Shown: one piece after another, positions 15,305 to 24,441 of the stretch
Numbering within the stretch: position 1 is the stretch's first letter
Layout of the letters: each line of letters starts with the position of its first letter
Source of the DNA: JAXJQF01 sp036311285
GTDB taxonomy: Bacteria; Pseudomonadota; Gammaproteobacteria; Enterobacterales; Succinivibrionaceae
DNA: 26,670 bases
Direction of reading: 5' to 3'
Assembly: GCA_036311285.1 (NCBI GenBank)
Contig: JAXJQF010000013.1
Coordinates: 1-26,670 of the forward strand
Notes under the pieces: model-generated
Told to the model about the DNA's origin: nothing
Databases searched by the model: none
What the model saw: the letters and a program-made list of their open reading frames with translations, nothing else
Made by a program: the position numbers and the translations under genes

Positions 15305-17725
15305 ATGTGGAAATTATTACTGAAACGATTTATATTTTATTTTCCTGTTAAAATATTTGGAAGCTGTCATAGTCAAAATCCTAACCATGTAACAGAACTA
15401 AATTTAAATCCTGAAGAACCAATTGTTTATGTTCTGCAATCAAACTCCATAAGTGATATGCTAACTCTAGAAAAATACACTAGAAAACATCGCTTACCCA
15501 ATCCTTTTTCTCACCTAGTTGTTTGCGGAAAAAGATTAAAACGTTCCATATTCTTAAAGAATGTAAATTTCTTATTTAACAAAAACGTTTCAGACTATGA
15601 TTATAGTCCTGTGATTCAAAGTTGGATCAATGAATGCGTAAACAACAACATTAATATTCAAATTATACCTGTTTCTATTGTTTGGAGTCGTAACCCGGGA
15701 AAAGAGGGGTGTGAACGAGAATACTACATACACAAACCAAGAACAGCGATTAATAAGTTTTTTAGGTTATTTTTTCTTGGCTACGATAATACAACAATTT
15801 TATCTGGACCAATCAACATATTAAATCTTACCAAGCGCATAAGTTCAGACAAACTTATCACTACAATATCAAAAGGTTGTCAGTTACATTTTGAAAGACG
15901 TTTTAAAGAGATTATTGGTCCAAAAATTCCAAATCGAGAAAAATTAATACAAGAGTTAATCGTTACTCCCAATATACAAAATGTAATTGAAGAACTGCAT
16001 AAAGAACACAATATTGATAAAAAGGGAATAGAAAAAGAAGCTTACAATATTTTAAATGAAATGGCTTCAAACAAGTCATACCATCTACTAAGAATATCTG
16101 CAACCATAATGCACTTAATCTGGAATAAACTATATCATGGTGTTAATGTAGAAGGAGCCAAAAGAGTAAGAAAACTCATAAGCGACGGACATGAGATTGT
16201 ATACGTTCCATGTCATAGAAGTCATATGGATTACCTACTACTTTCATATACATTGTTCAATGAAGGATTAGTTTCTCCACACATTGTAGCCGGTAATAAT
16301 TTGAATTTCTTTCCTATTAACTATTTTCTCAGAGGATGTGGAGCTTTCTTCATGAGAAGAAAGTTCAAAGGTGACAAGCTTTATACTGCAATTTTTAAAG
16401 AATACATTACAACTCTATTCCAAAAGGGATATAGTACAGAGTTCTTTATTGAAGGAGGCAGATCAAGAACAGGTAAAACTCTCCCCCCTAGAACAGGTCT
16501 TGTTGCTATGGCGGTACAAGCCCAATTAAGAGGACAAAAACGCCCTATTACCTTTATTCCTACATATTTAGGATATGAAAAGGTAATGGAAGTTTCAAAC
16601 TACATGAATGAACTTAAAGGTGCAAAAAAAGAAAAGGAATCTGTCTTCCAGTTATTTAACATATTTAAACGATTTAAATACTATGGCAGAGGTTATGTTT
16701 GTTTCGGAGAACCGATATCCATCCCTAATTACCTAAAAGAAAATGTACCTAATTGGCAACAATATATTAATGAGAATGGGAACGATAAACCTTCTTGGTT
16801 ATTTAATACTGTAAACAGCCTTTCTGACGAATTAGTTATGAATCTAAACGAATCTGCTTCTATAAACGGATTAAACCTATGTGCTTTAGTTTTATTAACA
16901 GATTCTACACATAAGATGTCTATAAACAAGATTCAAGAAATCATATCTTTCTACTTATTTGTATTAAGAAGAGGACCAATCTTTAAAAGAGTAATTGCAC
17001 CAAATATAAATAGCTTAGATTTAATGAAACAAGCACGAGAATTGTCTCCTTTCAATATCGAAAATAATATAGCTTGTCCAACAAAAAGAGATTTAATTTA
17101 TTTAAGCTATTTTAAAAATAATATATTGCACTTTTTTGTTCTTCCTGCTCTTATTATGACTATAATAAAAGTTCATAAAAAAATAACACTTAATGACATT
17201 ATCATGCATACAAGGAATATATTTTATTTCTTAAGACATGAATTATATGTCCCAATCAGAGAAAATGTGTTAGACAACTCAATTAAAGAATATGTTTCAG
17301 CTTTTCAATTAGATGAATATATAATTTCATCCTCGAATGCTTTTTCTATAAACAAAAGCAAAGAAAATATAATTTCATATTTAACAAATTGTATTCATGA
17401 TAACCTTGTCAGATATTCATTAGGGGCATTTGTAATAAAGAATCATGAAGATAAATTTATAAATGAGAACTTGTTTACACAGTTTGCTGTTGAAAAATGT
17501 AACTTATTGCCGTTATCTATTACAAATGGTTCTCCGGAATTTTCAGACCCAATTTCATTTAAGGTTATGTTTGAAACATTTGTGAGACATAATTATATAA
17601 GTATCAATAAGGAAACTTTTGAATTTACCAAGAACATTTCAAAACTAGACAGACTAATTGAGGCTATTGGTCATTTATTACCAAAAGAACTTATAAATGA
17701 CATTTATAATCAAAAAGAGGAATAG
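15305..17725 (+). CDS. plsB: Glycerol-3-phosphate acyltransferase
   Basis: Membrane-associated enzyme that acylates position 1 of glycerol-3-phosphate, the first step of phospholipid synthesis. At 806 residues it equals E. coli PlsB (807). The catalytic HX4D motif is PCHRSHMD (His304, Asp309). The other acyltransferase blocks are GCGAFFMRRKF, FIEGGRSRTGKTLPPRTG and ITFIPTYLGYEKVME. The long N-terminal and C-terminal regions typical of the PlsB form, as opposed to PlsX/PlsY, are present. AAGGA lies about eight bases before the ATG. The stop codon is followed one base later by the start of a FliL-family gene. Confidence 0.97.
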   Translation: MWKLLLKRFIFYFPVKIFGSCHSQNPNHVTELNLNPEEPIVYVLQSNSISDMLTLEKYTRKHRLPNPFSHLVVCGKRLKRSIFLKNVNFLFNKNVSDYDYSPVIQSWINECVNNNINIQIIPVSIVWSRNPGKEGCEREYYIHKPRTAINKFFRLFFLGYDNTTILSGPINILNLTKRISSDKLITTISKGCQLHFERRFKEIIGPKIPNREKLIQELIVTPNIQNVIEELHKEHNIDKKGIEKEAYNILNEMASNKSYHLLRISATIMHLIWNKLYHGVNVEGAKRVRKLISDGHEIVYVPCHRSHMDYLLLSYTLFNEGLVSPHIVAGNNLNFFPINYFLRGCGAFFMRRKFKGDKLYTAIFKEYITTLFQKGYSTEFFIEGGRSRTGKTLPPRTGLVAMAVQAQLRGQKRPITFIPTYLGYEKVMEVSNYMNELKGAKKEKESVFQLFNIFKRFKYYGRGYVCFGEPISIPNYLKENVPNWQQYINENGNDKPSWLFNTVNSLSDELVMNLNESASINGLNLCALVLLTDSTHKMSINKIQEIISFYLFVLRRGPIFKRVIAPNINSLDLMKQARELSPFNIENNIACPTKRDLIYLSYFKNNILHFFVLPALIMTIIKVHKKITLNDIIMHTRNIFYFLRHELYVPIRENVLDNSIKEYVSAFQLDEYIISSSNAFSINKSKENIISYLTNCIHDNLVRYSLGAFVIKNHEDKFINENLFTQFAVEKCNLLPLSITNGSPEFSDPISFKVMFETFVRHNYISINKETFEFTKNISKLDRLIEAIGHLLPKELINDIYNQKEE

Positions 17726-17726
17726 C

Positions 17727-18161
17727 ATGCTAAAAATCTTTTGTAAGTACTTTATTATTTTCACAGTTTTAATTATTAACACAAGTTTTGCGTCTGCTCC
17801 AAAAGAGGAAGAAGTAGACCCTAATGCTCCAGTTGTACCAAGAGTAGAATATTATGAATTACAACCGAAGTTTCTTACTAATCTTTCAGCAAGTGGGGGT
17901 AAATTTAACTACATCAAAGTAAAGGTTACTCTAATGATTAACGACTCTAGAGAACTTCCGCTTATTAAGGAACATGATGCTGCTCTAAGAGACGGAGTAA
18001 TTTCTGTTATCGGTGCTGCTACAATAGAAGAAGCCAAAACTTCCCACGGAAAAGACCAATTACAAGAAAAAGTTCAAGAAGTACTAACAAAAATTACTGA
18101 CGAACGAATCGGTCGAAGAGTTATCAAAAAGGTTCTTTTTTCAGAATATTTAGTTCAATAA
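17727..18161 (+). CDS. FliL-family periplasmic protein, not linked to flagellar genes
   Basis: A 144-residue protein starting at the ATG one base after plsB, with GAGG at 17717-17720 inside the plsB end; an upstream in-frame start inside plsB is less likely. Residues 1-24 form a hydrophobic leader ending SFASA, which could be cleaved or kept as an anchor. The mature part YYELQPKFLTNLSASGGKFNYIKVKVTLMI, then ALRDGVISVIG and ERIGRRVIKKVLFSEYLVQ, follows the FliL fold (SPFH-like) seen in stator-associated FliL. No flagellar gene is in the window. FliL-like genes next to plsB or ubi genes are known in other gammaproteobacteria, with function unclear. It ends two bases from the convergent glpG. 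Confidence 0.8.
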   Translation: MLKIFCKYFIIFTVLIINTSFASAPKEEEVDPNAPVVPRVEYYELQPKFLTNLSASGGKFNYIKVKVTLMINDSRELPLIKEHDAALRDGVISVIGAATIEEAKTSHGKDQLQEKVQEVLTKITDERIGRRVIKKVLFSEYLVQ

Positions 18162-18163
18162 TA

Positions 18164-18955
18164 TCACTTCACGATTTTTAAAACCTTAATCTCAATTACA
18201 GAGTAAACCATTCCACACGCAGCTCCAACAAAGTGAGCTGTATGTGCAATTCCATCCATAAATAAAGCCAATACGACAGCTATCAACATTAGTACGGGAA
18301 ACATTGATTTAGCAACGAAATATGTTCCTGGATTTTTGGTTAACTGAAAGCTTGTAAACATATATGCCATAATCCCATAGCACACTCCAGACATACCACC
18401 AAAATTACCATGAAGGTCGTTATGCATATACTGAAATATATTTGAGAAAACGCCTGTAAAAAATATAATTCCTAAAAGAACACCCATACCTCTATAATTT
18501 TCAATCCTTCTTCCCATATATGCAAAAATAGTCATGTTAAATGCAATATGTGCAATAGAAAAATGCATAAATACAGGAGTTACTAGTCTCCATACTTGAA
18601 AATCCTTTGTAATTGAATTTAAATCAAAACATAGATAACCATAAAAGTTACTTGATATTAGATATATAAAATAAAAAACAATTGAGAAAAGTACAAACAA
18701 ACTCGTACACGGATTATCTTTTATTACCCTAACAATACCATTTGTATTACTTGTAAAAGTATGAACATTATTAGAAGTTTTTTGCTTTTGATAATTAAAA
18801 ATTAGAGACTTAGCTTTAAACAATTGATCAGTATTAGTAAGATAGATAATAAATAATGAATTCTCTTCAGCTAAGGTTACTTGAATATTGTTATATTTAA
18901 GATACTCAACTAAATCTAATGCTATATTTTTATTATCTATCTCAACTAATTTCAT
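18164..18955 (-). CDS. glpG: Rhomboid intramembrane serine protease, GlpG type
   Basis: Cleaves membrane proteins inside the lipid bilayer. The 263 residues comprise a cytoplasmic N-terminal domain (about 1-60, beginning MKLVEIDNKNIALDLVEYL like GlpG) and six membrane helices. The catalytic dyad is Ser189 in GGMSGVCYG and His241 in AHFVGAACG. The oxyanion-loop histidine and asparagine are His136 and Asn140 in HIAFN. In E. coli the gene is part of glpEGR; here it stands one base after hldD on the same strand and looks co-transcribed with this lipopolysaccharide gene. GAAGAG in the end of hldD can serve as its ribosome site. Confidence 0.93.
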   Translation of the reverse strand: MKLVEIDNKNIALDLVEYLKYNNIQVTLAEENSLFIIYLTNTDQLFKAKSLIFNYQKQKTSNNVHTFTSNTNGIVRVIKDNPCTSLFVLFSIVFYFIYLISSNFYGYLCFDLNSITKDFQVWRLVTPVFMHFSIAHIAFNMTIFAYMGRRIENYRGMGVLLGIIFFTGVFSNIFQYMHNDLHGNFGGMSGVCYGIMAYMFTSFQLTKNPGTYFVAKSMFPVLMLIAVVLALFMDGIAHTAHFVGAACGMVYSVIEIKVLKIVK

Positions 18956-18956
18956 A

Positions 18957-19916
18957 TTACTTCTCTTCGTTTAACCACTTCATATATAACTGAACACCTT
19001 CTGCTACAGTCTTAAACTCAACATCACAACCTGTAGCTCTTAACTTTGTTAAATCAGCTTGAGTGAATGATTGGTATCTACCCTTTAAATGAGCAGGGAA
19101 CGGGATAAACTCTATTTCTCCCTTCTTATGATAATCAACAACTGCCTTTGCTATATTTAAAAATGGTTCTGCTCGCCCTGTTCCACAATTAAATACACCT
19201 GAGTGTTCTTTATGGTCTAGGAACCATAAATTAACATCACAAACATCTTCAACGTAAACAAAGTCTCTCATGTGACCACCATCGCCATAGCCATCTGTAC
19301 CTTCGAATAGTTTAACGTTCTCACCCTTTAAAATTTGATTATTTAAATGAAACGCTACACTAGCCATTGTTCCCTTATGATTTTCTCTTGGTCCATATAC
19401 ATTAAAATACTTTAGACCAACAACCTGAGATTTTAGAGACGGAAGGAATTTTCTCATGTATTCGTCAAAGAAAAATTTTGAATATCCATAAACATTTAAA
19501 GGTTTTTCATATTCACGACCTTCTATAAAATCCTTATTTCTACCCCCATAAGTTGCAGCAGATGAAGCATATATAAACTGAATATGACGATCTATACAGT
19601 AATGAAATAAACTCTTAGTATATTCGTAATTATTCAACATAATGTACTTTCCATTCCATTCTGTTGTTGCTGAGCACGCTCCTTCGTGGAAAATCGCTTC
19701 GATTTTACCCCACTCCACAAAGTTATCACCGGCTTCTATTCTCTTAATGAAATCATCTTTATCCATATAATCGTATATGTCTAAGTCCACAAGATTAGTA
19801 AATTTTGTGCCATCAGTTAAGTCATCCACAACGATAATATCAGTTCTACCTCTTGCGTTTAACTTTTTTACAATATTACTTCCAATAAAACCAGCGCCAC
19901 CAGTTACAATAATCAT
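18957..19916 (-). CDS. hldD: ADP-L-glycero-D-manno-heptose 6-epimerase
   Basis: Last step in making the heptose donor for the lipopolysaccharide inner core. From the ATG at 19916 it is 319 residues, starting MIIVTGGAGFIGSNIVK exactly as the family does; a GTGGGGATA stretch (about 19920-19928) precedes it. Starts further upstream would add a non-conserved tail. It is a short-chain dehydrogenase-type enzyme with GGAGFIG nucleotide binding, HEGACSATTEWNGKY, catalytic YGYSK (Tyr143, Lys147), and KYFNVYGPRENHKGTMASVAFH. A short Gly/Asp insertion (DGYGDGGH) precedes MRDFVYVEDV and makes it slightly longer than E. coli HldD (310). It leads into glpG and diverges from waaF. Confidence 0.97.
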   Translation of the reverse strand: MIIVTGGAGFIGSNIVKKLNARGRTDIIVVDDLTDGTKFTNLVDLDIYDYMDKDDFIKRIEAGDNFVEWGKIEAIFHEGACSATTEWNGKYIMLNNYEYTKSLFHYCIDRHIQFIYASSAATYGGRNKDFIEGREYEKPLNVYGYSKFFFDEYMRKFLPSLKSQVVGLKYFNVYGPRENHKGTMASVAFHLNNQILKGENVKLFEGTDGYGDGGHMRDFVYVEDVCDVNLWFLDHKEHSGVFNCGTGRAEPFLNIAKAVVDYHKKGEIEFIPFPAHLKGRYQSFTQADLTKLRATGCDVEFKTVAEGVQLYMKWLNEEK

Positions 19917-20181
19917 CTCGTATCCCCACTTTATTAACATCTTAAAAAATGCTTTTTTCAAAAAAAACAGCATTAATACTAAGTAAATTTACTATTAAAC
20001 AACTCATTAAATCTTAATTTAATAGTTATTCTCAACATATTAACAATTTTTGATTTATAATTCACTTATAAGTAACAAAATTACTAACAAAATAGTGTTT
20101 TTATTACGAAAATAGTTTATCAACAATATCTGTAAAATAATATGTGTATTAACTTGTTATTATTGTGAATAAGGCTACTAA

Positions 20182-21225
20182 ATGAAAATATTAGTTATAG
20201 CACCATCATGGATCGGTGACCTTGTAATGTCTCAAACGTTGTTAATTAAACTAAAAGAAATGTATCCCGATTGTATTATCGATGTACTATGTCCACAATG
20301 GTGTATACAAGTTATTAACAGAATGCCTCAAGTTAATAAAAGTTTGCTTATGCCAATTGGTCATGGTTCCTTCGATCTCAAAGGAAGATATAATCTAGGA
20401 AAACAACTACGTTCTGAAAATTACGAAACGTGTTACATTCTTCCAAATTCATGGAAAAGTGCACTTATCCCTTTATTTGCAAAAATTAAAAACAGAATTG
20501 GATGGATTGGTGAAAGCAGATATTTGTTATTAACTAGCTATCGTAAAAACAAAAAAGATTTCCCCAAATTAATTGAACGATACACATCTTTAGCTCTTGA
20601 TAAAACAATAACAAAAGGAAATGACATAGGAACTATTACCTATCCATGCTTAGAAGCATCTAAAGAACTAACTGACGAAATTATAGAAAAATACAAACTA
20701 AATAAAAATCATAAGAGCTTAGGAATATGCCCTGGTGCAGAATTTGGAAAAACTAAACAATGGGCTCCTGAATACTATGCTAAATATATTGAATTATTCT
20801 TAGAAAAGTATCCTAAAGGAGAAATAAGAATATTCGGCTCCAACAAAGATGTTGAAATATCTAATACCATCAAATCCTTGGTATGTGATTCTAAACAATC
20901 ACAAATTAAAATATTAGCAGGTAAAACATCTCTTTTAGATGCTATTGATATTATTGCAAACACAAACCTTGTAATCTGTAATGATTCTGGACTAATGCAT
21001 ATTACGGCAGCTGTTAAAACAAAATTAGTTGCAATTTTTGGTTCTACAAGTACTTTATACACGCCTCCATCAACTACTAATGATATGTGTCTGCTAATAG
21101 AATCTGACGAACCTTGTCACCCCTGCTTTAAGAAAACATGTAAATTTAATAGCTTAGCTTGTCTTAAAAAAATATCTCCAGATTATGTATGGGAACAAAC
21201 CTTAGGAAAATGGAACGATGTCTAA
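20182..21225 (+). CDS. waaF: ADP-heptose:LPS heptosyltransferase II
   Basis: Adds the second heptose to the lipopolysaccharide inner core on the cytoplasmic face of the inner membrane. It is a 347-residue GT9 enzyme with two Rossmann-like domains. Typical segments are MKILVIAPSWIGDLVMSQTL at the N-terminus, LPNSWKSALIPLFA, LGICPGAEFGKTKQWAPEYYAK and ICNDSGLMHITAAVKTKLVAIFGSTS. A C-terminal cluster of four cysteines (CHPCFKKTC...C) is common in WaaF. The end overlaps waaA by eight bases, so both are translated from one message. The 208-base divergent region before it is AT-rich, without a clear promoter. Confidence 0.94.
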   Translation: MKILVIAPSWIGDLVMSQTLLIKLKEMYPDCIIDVLCPQWCIQVINRMPQVNKSLLMPIGHGSFDLKGRYNLGKQLRSENYETCYILPNSWKSALIPLFAKIKNRIGWIGESRYLLLTSYRKNKKDFPKLIERYTSLALDKTITKGNDIGTITYPCLEASKELTDEIIEKYKLNKNHKSLGICPGAEFGKTKQWAPEYYAKYIELFLEKYPKGEIRIFGSNKDVEISNTIKSLVCDSKQSQIKILAGKTSLLDAIDIIANTNLVICNDSGLMHITAAVKTKLVAIFGSTSTLYTPPSTTNDMCLLIESDEPCHPCFKKTCKFNSLACLKKISPDYVWEQTLGKWNDV

Positions 21226-22489
21226 ACTATTATTCTTTATCTATAATTTAATTACATTTTTTTTAGTTCCTGTCGTATACCTTAAACTTAGATATTCGAA
21301 AAAGGAAATATGTCATGGAACAACAGCTAAACAATTGTTAGGATTTGTACCCAAAAGAGACTATGAAAGTCCAGTGTGGATACACACTGTAAGTGTTGGA
21401 GAAGCTCTAGGAGCTTTACCACTTATAAAAAAATTAGCAACAACACATCCTAATCAACAGTTTGTTGTTACCACTACAACAGCTACAGGTAAAAATGTGT
21501 ACAAAAATATCCCAAACAATATTTCACATTTATATTGTCCTTTAGATAATTATTTTTGTGTTAAAAAATTTTTTAACTCTGTAAAACCTAAAGCTCTAAT
21601 AATTATGGAAACGGAGTTGTGGCCAAATATATTAAAAATTGCTAACGATCATGATATAAAAACAACCATAATTAATGCACGATTATCAAATAAATCATGT
21701 AATAGCTATTTAAAAATTAAAAACTGTTTTTACCATTTAATTACAAAGAATATTACAAAAATATTATGTCAAAACGATAATGACAAGTGTAATTTTTTAA
21801 AACTTGGTTTTACTGACGATCAAGTAAAAGTTTTGGGGTCACTAAAATACGATATCGAAATTAACGAAGAGAAAAGAAAAATTGGTGAATCAATAAAAAA
21901 TAATACTTTAGACAAGAATGTTGTATGTTTTGCAAGCACTCATATAGGTGAAGACGAAAAAATCATAAATAAAATAAGTGATAATGAATCAAAGATACCT
22001 AACAATACTATCTTTTTACTGATTCCAAGACATCCTGAAAGATTTGAAGAAGTTTTCAAACTATCGTCAACAAAATTTAAAGATACTATTAAATTCACGG
22101 ACATAAAAAATAATAACTACATTATTCCTGAGAATACGAAAATTATTATTGGTAACACAATGGGAGATATGATTACATATTTCTCATTCTCTGATATCGT
22201 TTTTATGGGAGGAAGTATAATAACAAGAGGTGGACATAATCCTATTGAACCTGCCATTTTACATAAAGCTATTTTAACTGGACCACATATCTTTAACTTC
22301 AAACAAGTATATAAGGATTTACAAGAAAACAATGCTTGTATCGTTTCTTCAGAAGAATCATTTATTGATGATATAAATGTTCTTCTTGAAGATGCTAATA
22401 AACGTTCAATATTAGAGGATAACGCTTACAATACAATTATAAAAAACCAAGGTGCAATTATAAAAACCTTAAAAGAATTAAAATTCTAG
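21218..22489 (+). CDS. waaA: Kdo transferase (3-deoxy-D-manno-octulosonate transferase)
   Basis: Transfers Kdo from CMP-Kdo to the lipid A precursor. The protein has 423 residues (E. coli 425), with an N-terminal membrane-binding helix (about 3-23). The GT30 acceptor-side motif WIHTVSVGEALGALPL holds the likely catalytic base Glu62. IIMETELWPNIL, the STHIGEDE segment, LLIPRHPERF, IGNTMGDMITYFSFSDIVFMGGS and GGHNPIEPAI are all diagnostic. Whether it adds one or two Kdo residues cannot be read from motifs, but the neighbouring kdkA favours the one-Kdo type seen in Haemophilus. It ends one base from the convergent kdkA. Confidence 0.95.
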   Translation: MSKLLFFIYNLITFFLVPVVYLKLRYSKKEICHGTTAKQLLGFVPKRDYESPVWIHTVSVGEALGALPLIKKLATTHPNQQFVVTTTTATGKNVYKNIPNNISHLYCPLDNYFCVKKFFNSVKPKALIIMETELWPNILKIANDHDIKTTIINARLSNKSCNSYLKIKNCFYHLITKNITKILCQNDNDKCNFLKLGFTDDQVKVLGSLKYDIEINEEKRKIGESIKNNTLDKNVVCFASTHIGEDEKIINKISDNESKIPNNTIFLLIPRHPERFEEVFKLSSTKFKDTIKFTDIKNNNYIIPENTKIIIGNTMGDMITYFSFSDIVFMGGSIITRGGHNPIEPAILHKAILTGPHIFNFKQVYKDLQENNACIVSSEESFIDDINVLLEDANKRSILEDNAYNTIIKNQGAIIKTLKELKF

Positions 22490-22490
22490 T

Positions 22491-23264
22491 TTAATTTTCA
22501 AGAATTTCACCTTTTTTATAGGCTTTGTCCATTGCTTCTAATAATAGTTCTTTATTTAAGGTTGTCCATTGAAGACTTGGTCTTAATAATAACTCCTTAT
22601 TAAAAGACCTAATGAGACGTTCAACCATTTTGTTGTACGTCTTTTGATCTACCTTTTTTAAAACACACTTATCAAAATCTATTATCCAAGGGTTTGTTGC
22701 TGAATCTATCATTATGTTTTTTATGTTTAAGTCACAGTGATAGATACCTGCACTAAACATAGTGCCTAAAACATACCCTATTTTACAAATTTCTTCAGTA
22801 GTTAAACTTCTTTGACACAATAACGCTGAAAGGTCTTGAGCTCCATGTATTTCTTCTAAAATAATATCATTTTTCATGAATAAGGCGCTTTTTGTCATTT
22901 TGGCTGCAACAGGTCTTGGAACAGGGAACCCCATTTTACGCATTACAATAAGCATATCATATTCACGAAATGCTCTTTGATTAGAAGAAAAGAATTTTAA
23001 AAAATTATCTTTCAAAATCTTTCCAAAAAAACCACCACGCCAATAATGTCTAATAACAACATTTTGTTTTCTACAATCCTTAACTAAATAGGTATTACCT
23101 CTACCTTTAAATATTTTTAAAACTGCATTATCGTCCTTGTATTTCTCTACAGAAAAATACTTATCGAGGAAATCACAATCTAATTTTTCCTTAAAACAGT
23201 ATGGATTATATAAATAAGTTACCTTTGAATTATGGATTTCAATTTTATCAAGTTCTCTTGCCAT
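22491..23264 (-). CDS. kdkA: 3-deoxy-D-manno-octulosonic acid (Kdo) kinase
   Basis: ATP-dependent kinase that phosphorylates the single Kdo of lipid A-Kdo, as described in Haemophilus. It has 257 residues with a protein-kinase-like fold. The loop HCDLNIKNIMID contains the catalytic Asp178 and Asn183, followed by the metal-binding WIIDFDKC (Asp196/Asp198). The N-terminal VVIRHYWRGGFFGKI and FREYDMLIVMRKMGFPVPRPVAA are typical of KdkA and separate it from the related WaaP heptose kinase. AAGAGA precedes the ATG. It lies between waaA and a second heptosyltransferase, on the opposite strand from both. Confidence 0.9.
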   Translation of the reverse strand: MARELDKIEIHNSKVTYLYNPYCFKEKLDCDFLDKYFSVEKYKDDNAVLKIFKGRGNTYLVKDCRKQNVVIRHYWRGGFFGKILKDNFLKFFSSNQRAFREYDMLIVMRKMGFPVPRPVAAKMTKSALFMKNDIILEEIHGAQDLSALLCQRSLTTEEICKIGYVLGTMFSAGIYHCDLNIKNIMIDSATNPWIIDFDKCVLKKVDQKTYNKMVERLIRSFNKELLLRPSLQWTTLNKELLLEAMDKAYKKGEILEN

Positions 23265-23383
23265 AATTATCTCTTAATATTATTATAAATAGATTGACGT
23301 TATAAGTAATAAACTTTCATTTTTATATTATAATTAAAATAATGTATATTATACTTATTATTCTGAAATAGGTAACAAGTTAA

Positions 23384-24427
23384 ATGAAAGAAAATTCAAA
23401 TATCAGATCTATATGTATTTTTAGACTTTCTGCAATTGGTGATTGCATAAATGCATTAGGAGCCGTACAAGACTACCAAAAGCACAATCCTCAATGCAAA
23501 ATAACTTGGGTTATCGGAAAAACGGAATACTCCCTTGTTAAAGATGTTGAAAACATTAACTTTATAGTTTTTAACAAAAAAGATGGCTTTAAAGGAATAT
23601 TAAATATAAGAAAGCAACTGAAGAATCAAACCTTTGATGCTCTATTACATATGCAAAACTCTCTTAGAGCTAGTATTGTAACCACTGTTATTAAAGCTAA
23701 GAAAAAAATAGGTTTTGACTCATATAGAGCTAAAGATTTTCAAACTTTATTTACCAATACTAAAATAAACCAACCAAAATCAGACCATGTGTTAGATGGT
23801 TTTATTGAATTTTTTTGTACTCTCGATCCAACATATACAAGACCAACTAAAAAACTTCAATGGAATTTTTTCTTATCAGAAAAAGAGCAACAATTTGGAA
23901 AAAATAATACACCAGCTAAAACTGTAGTACTGACCCCATGTACCTCAAAAACATATAAAAATTGGACAACTGAAGGATATATTAAAGTAATTAAATACCT
24001 TATAGATAACAAATACAATATCCTTATCTGTGGAGGTAATAGTACTCTTGAACAACATATTGCAAACCAAATTGAATCCGAACTTAAATCAACACAAATA
24101 GTTAATTTAATAGGAAAAACCTCTTTAAAAGAAATGGTTGCTATTATAAAGAACGCTGAGTTTGTTATCTCTCCAGATAGTGGTCCTGTGCATATGGCAA
24201 ACGCTTGTGAAATACCTGTTATTGGACTTTATGCTCATCATTCTCCAAAGAGAGTTGGCCCATACTATTATCTTGATTTATGTGTATCTGTATATGATGA
24301 CATTTTAAAAGCCAATAACATCAATAATAAAAATTGGAGATACAGAATAAAGGACGAAAAAGCTATGGAACAGATCAAAGACACAGACGTAATAAACAAG
24401 ATAAAGACTATAATAAATAATAAGTAA
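23384..24427 (+). CDS. GT9 heptosyltransferase, OpsX/WaaC-like
   Basis: A 347-residue glycosyltransferase of the same family as WaaF, but clearly different in sequence. It begins SICIFRLSAIGDCINALGAVQ, the pattern of Haemophilus/Vibrio OpsX, which adds the first heptose to phosphorylated Kdo. It continues with GFDSYRAKDFQTLF, VLTPCTSKTYKNWTTEGYIKV and ISPDSGPVHMANACEIPVIGLYAHHSPKRVGPY. Since no waaC is present nearby and kdkA is adjacent, a heptosyltransferase I role fits best. The exact acceptor is inferred. The stop codon overlaps an alternative start of coaD, so the two genes are likely co-transcribed. Confidence 0.82.
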   Translation: MKENSNIRSICIFRLSAIGDCINALGAVQDYQKHNPQCKITWVIGKTEYSLVKDVENINFIVFNKKDGFKGILNIRKQLKNQTFDALLHMQNSLRASIVTTVIKAKKKIGFDSYRAKDFQTLFTNTKINQPKSDHVLDGFIEFFCTLDPTYTRPTKKLQWNFFLSEKEQQFGKNNTPAKTVVLTPCTSKTYKNWTTEGYIKVIKYLIDNKYNILICGGNSTLEQHIANQIESELKSTQIVNLIGKTSLKEMVAIIKNAEFVISPDSGPVHMANACEIPVIGLYAHHSPKRVGPYYYLDLCVSVYDDILKANNINNKNWRYRIKDEKAMEQIKDTDVINKIKTIINNK

Positions 24428-24441
24428 TGTTAGGTATACAA

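Noticed and set aside
19917..19973. HldD start 19 codons upstream
   Set aside because: The added residues are not conserved in the family, and the ATG at 19916 has a purine-rich site in front.
23265..23383. TTGACG at 23294-23299 as a promoter for the OpsX-like gene
   Set aside because: No -10 lies at 15-19 bp; the TATAAT at 23329-23334 is 29 bp away.
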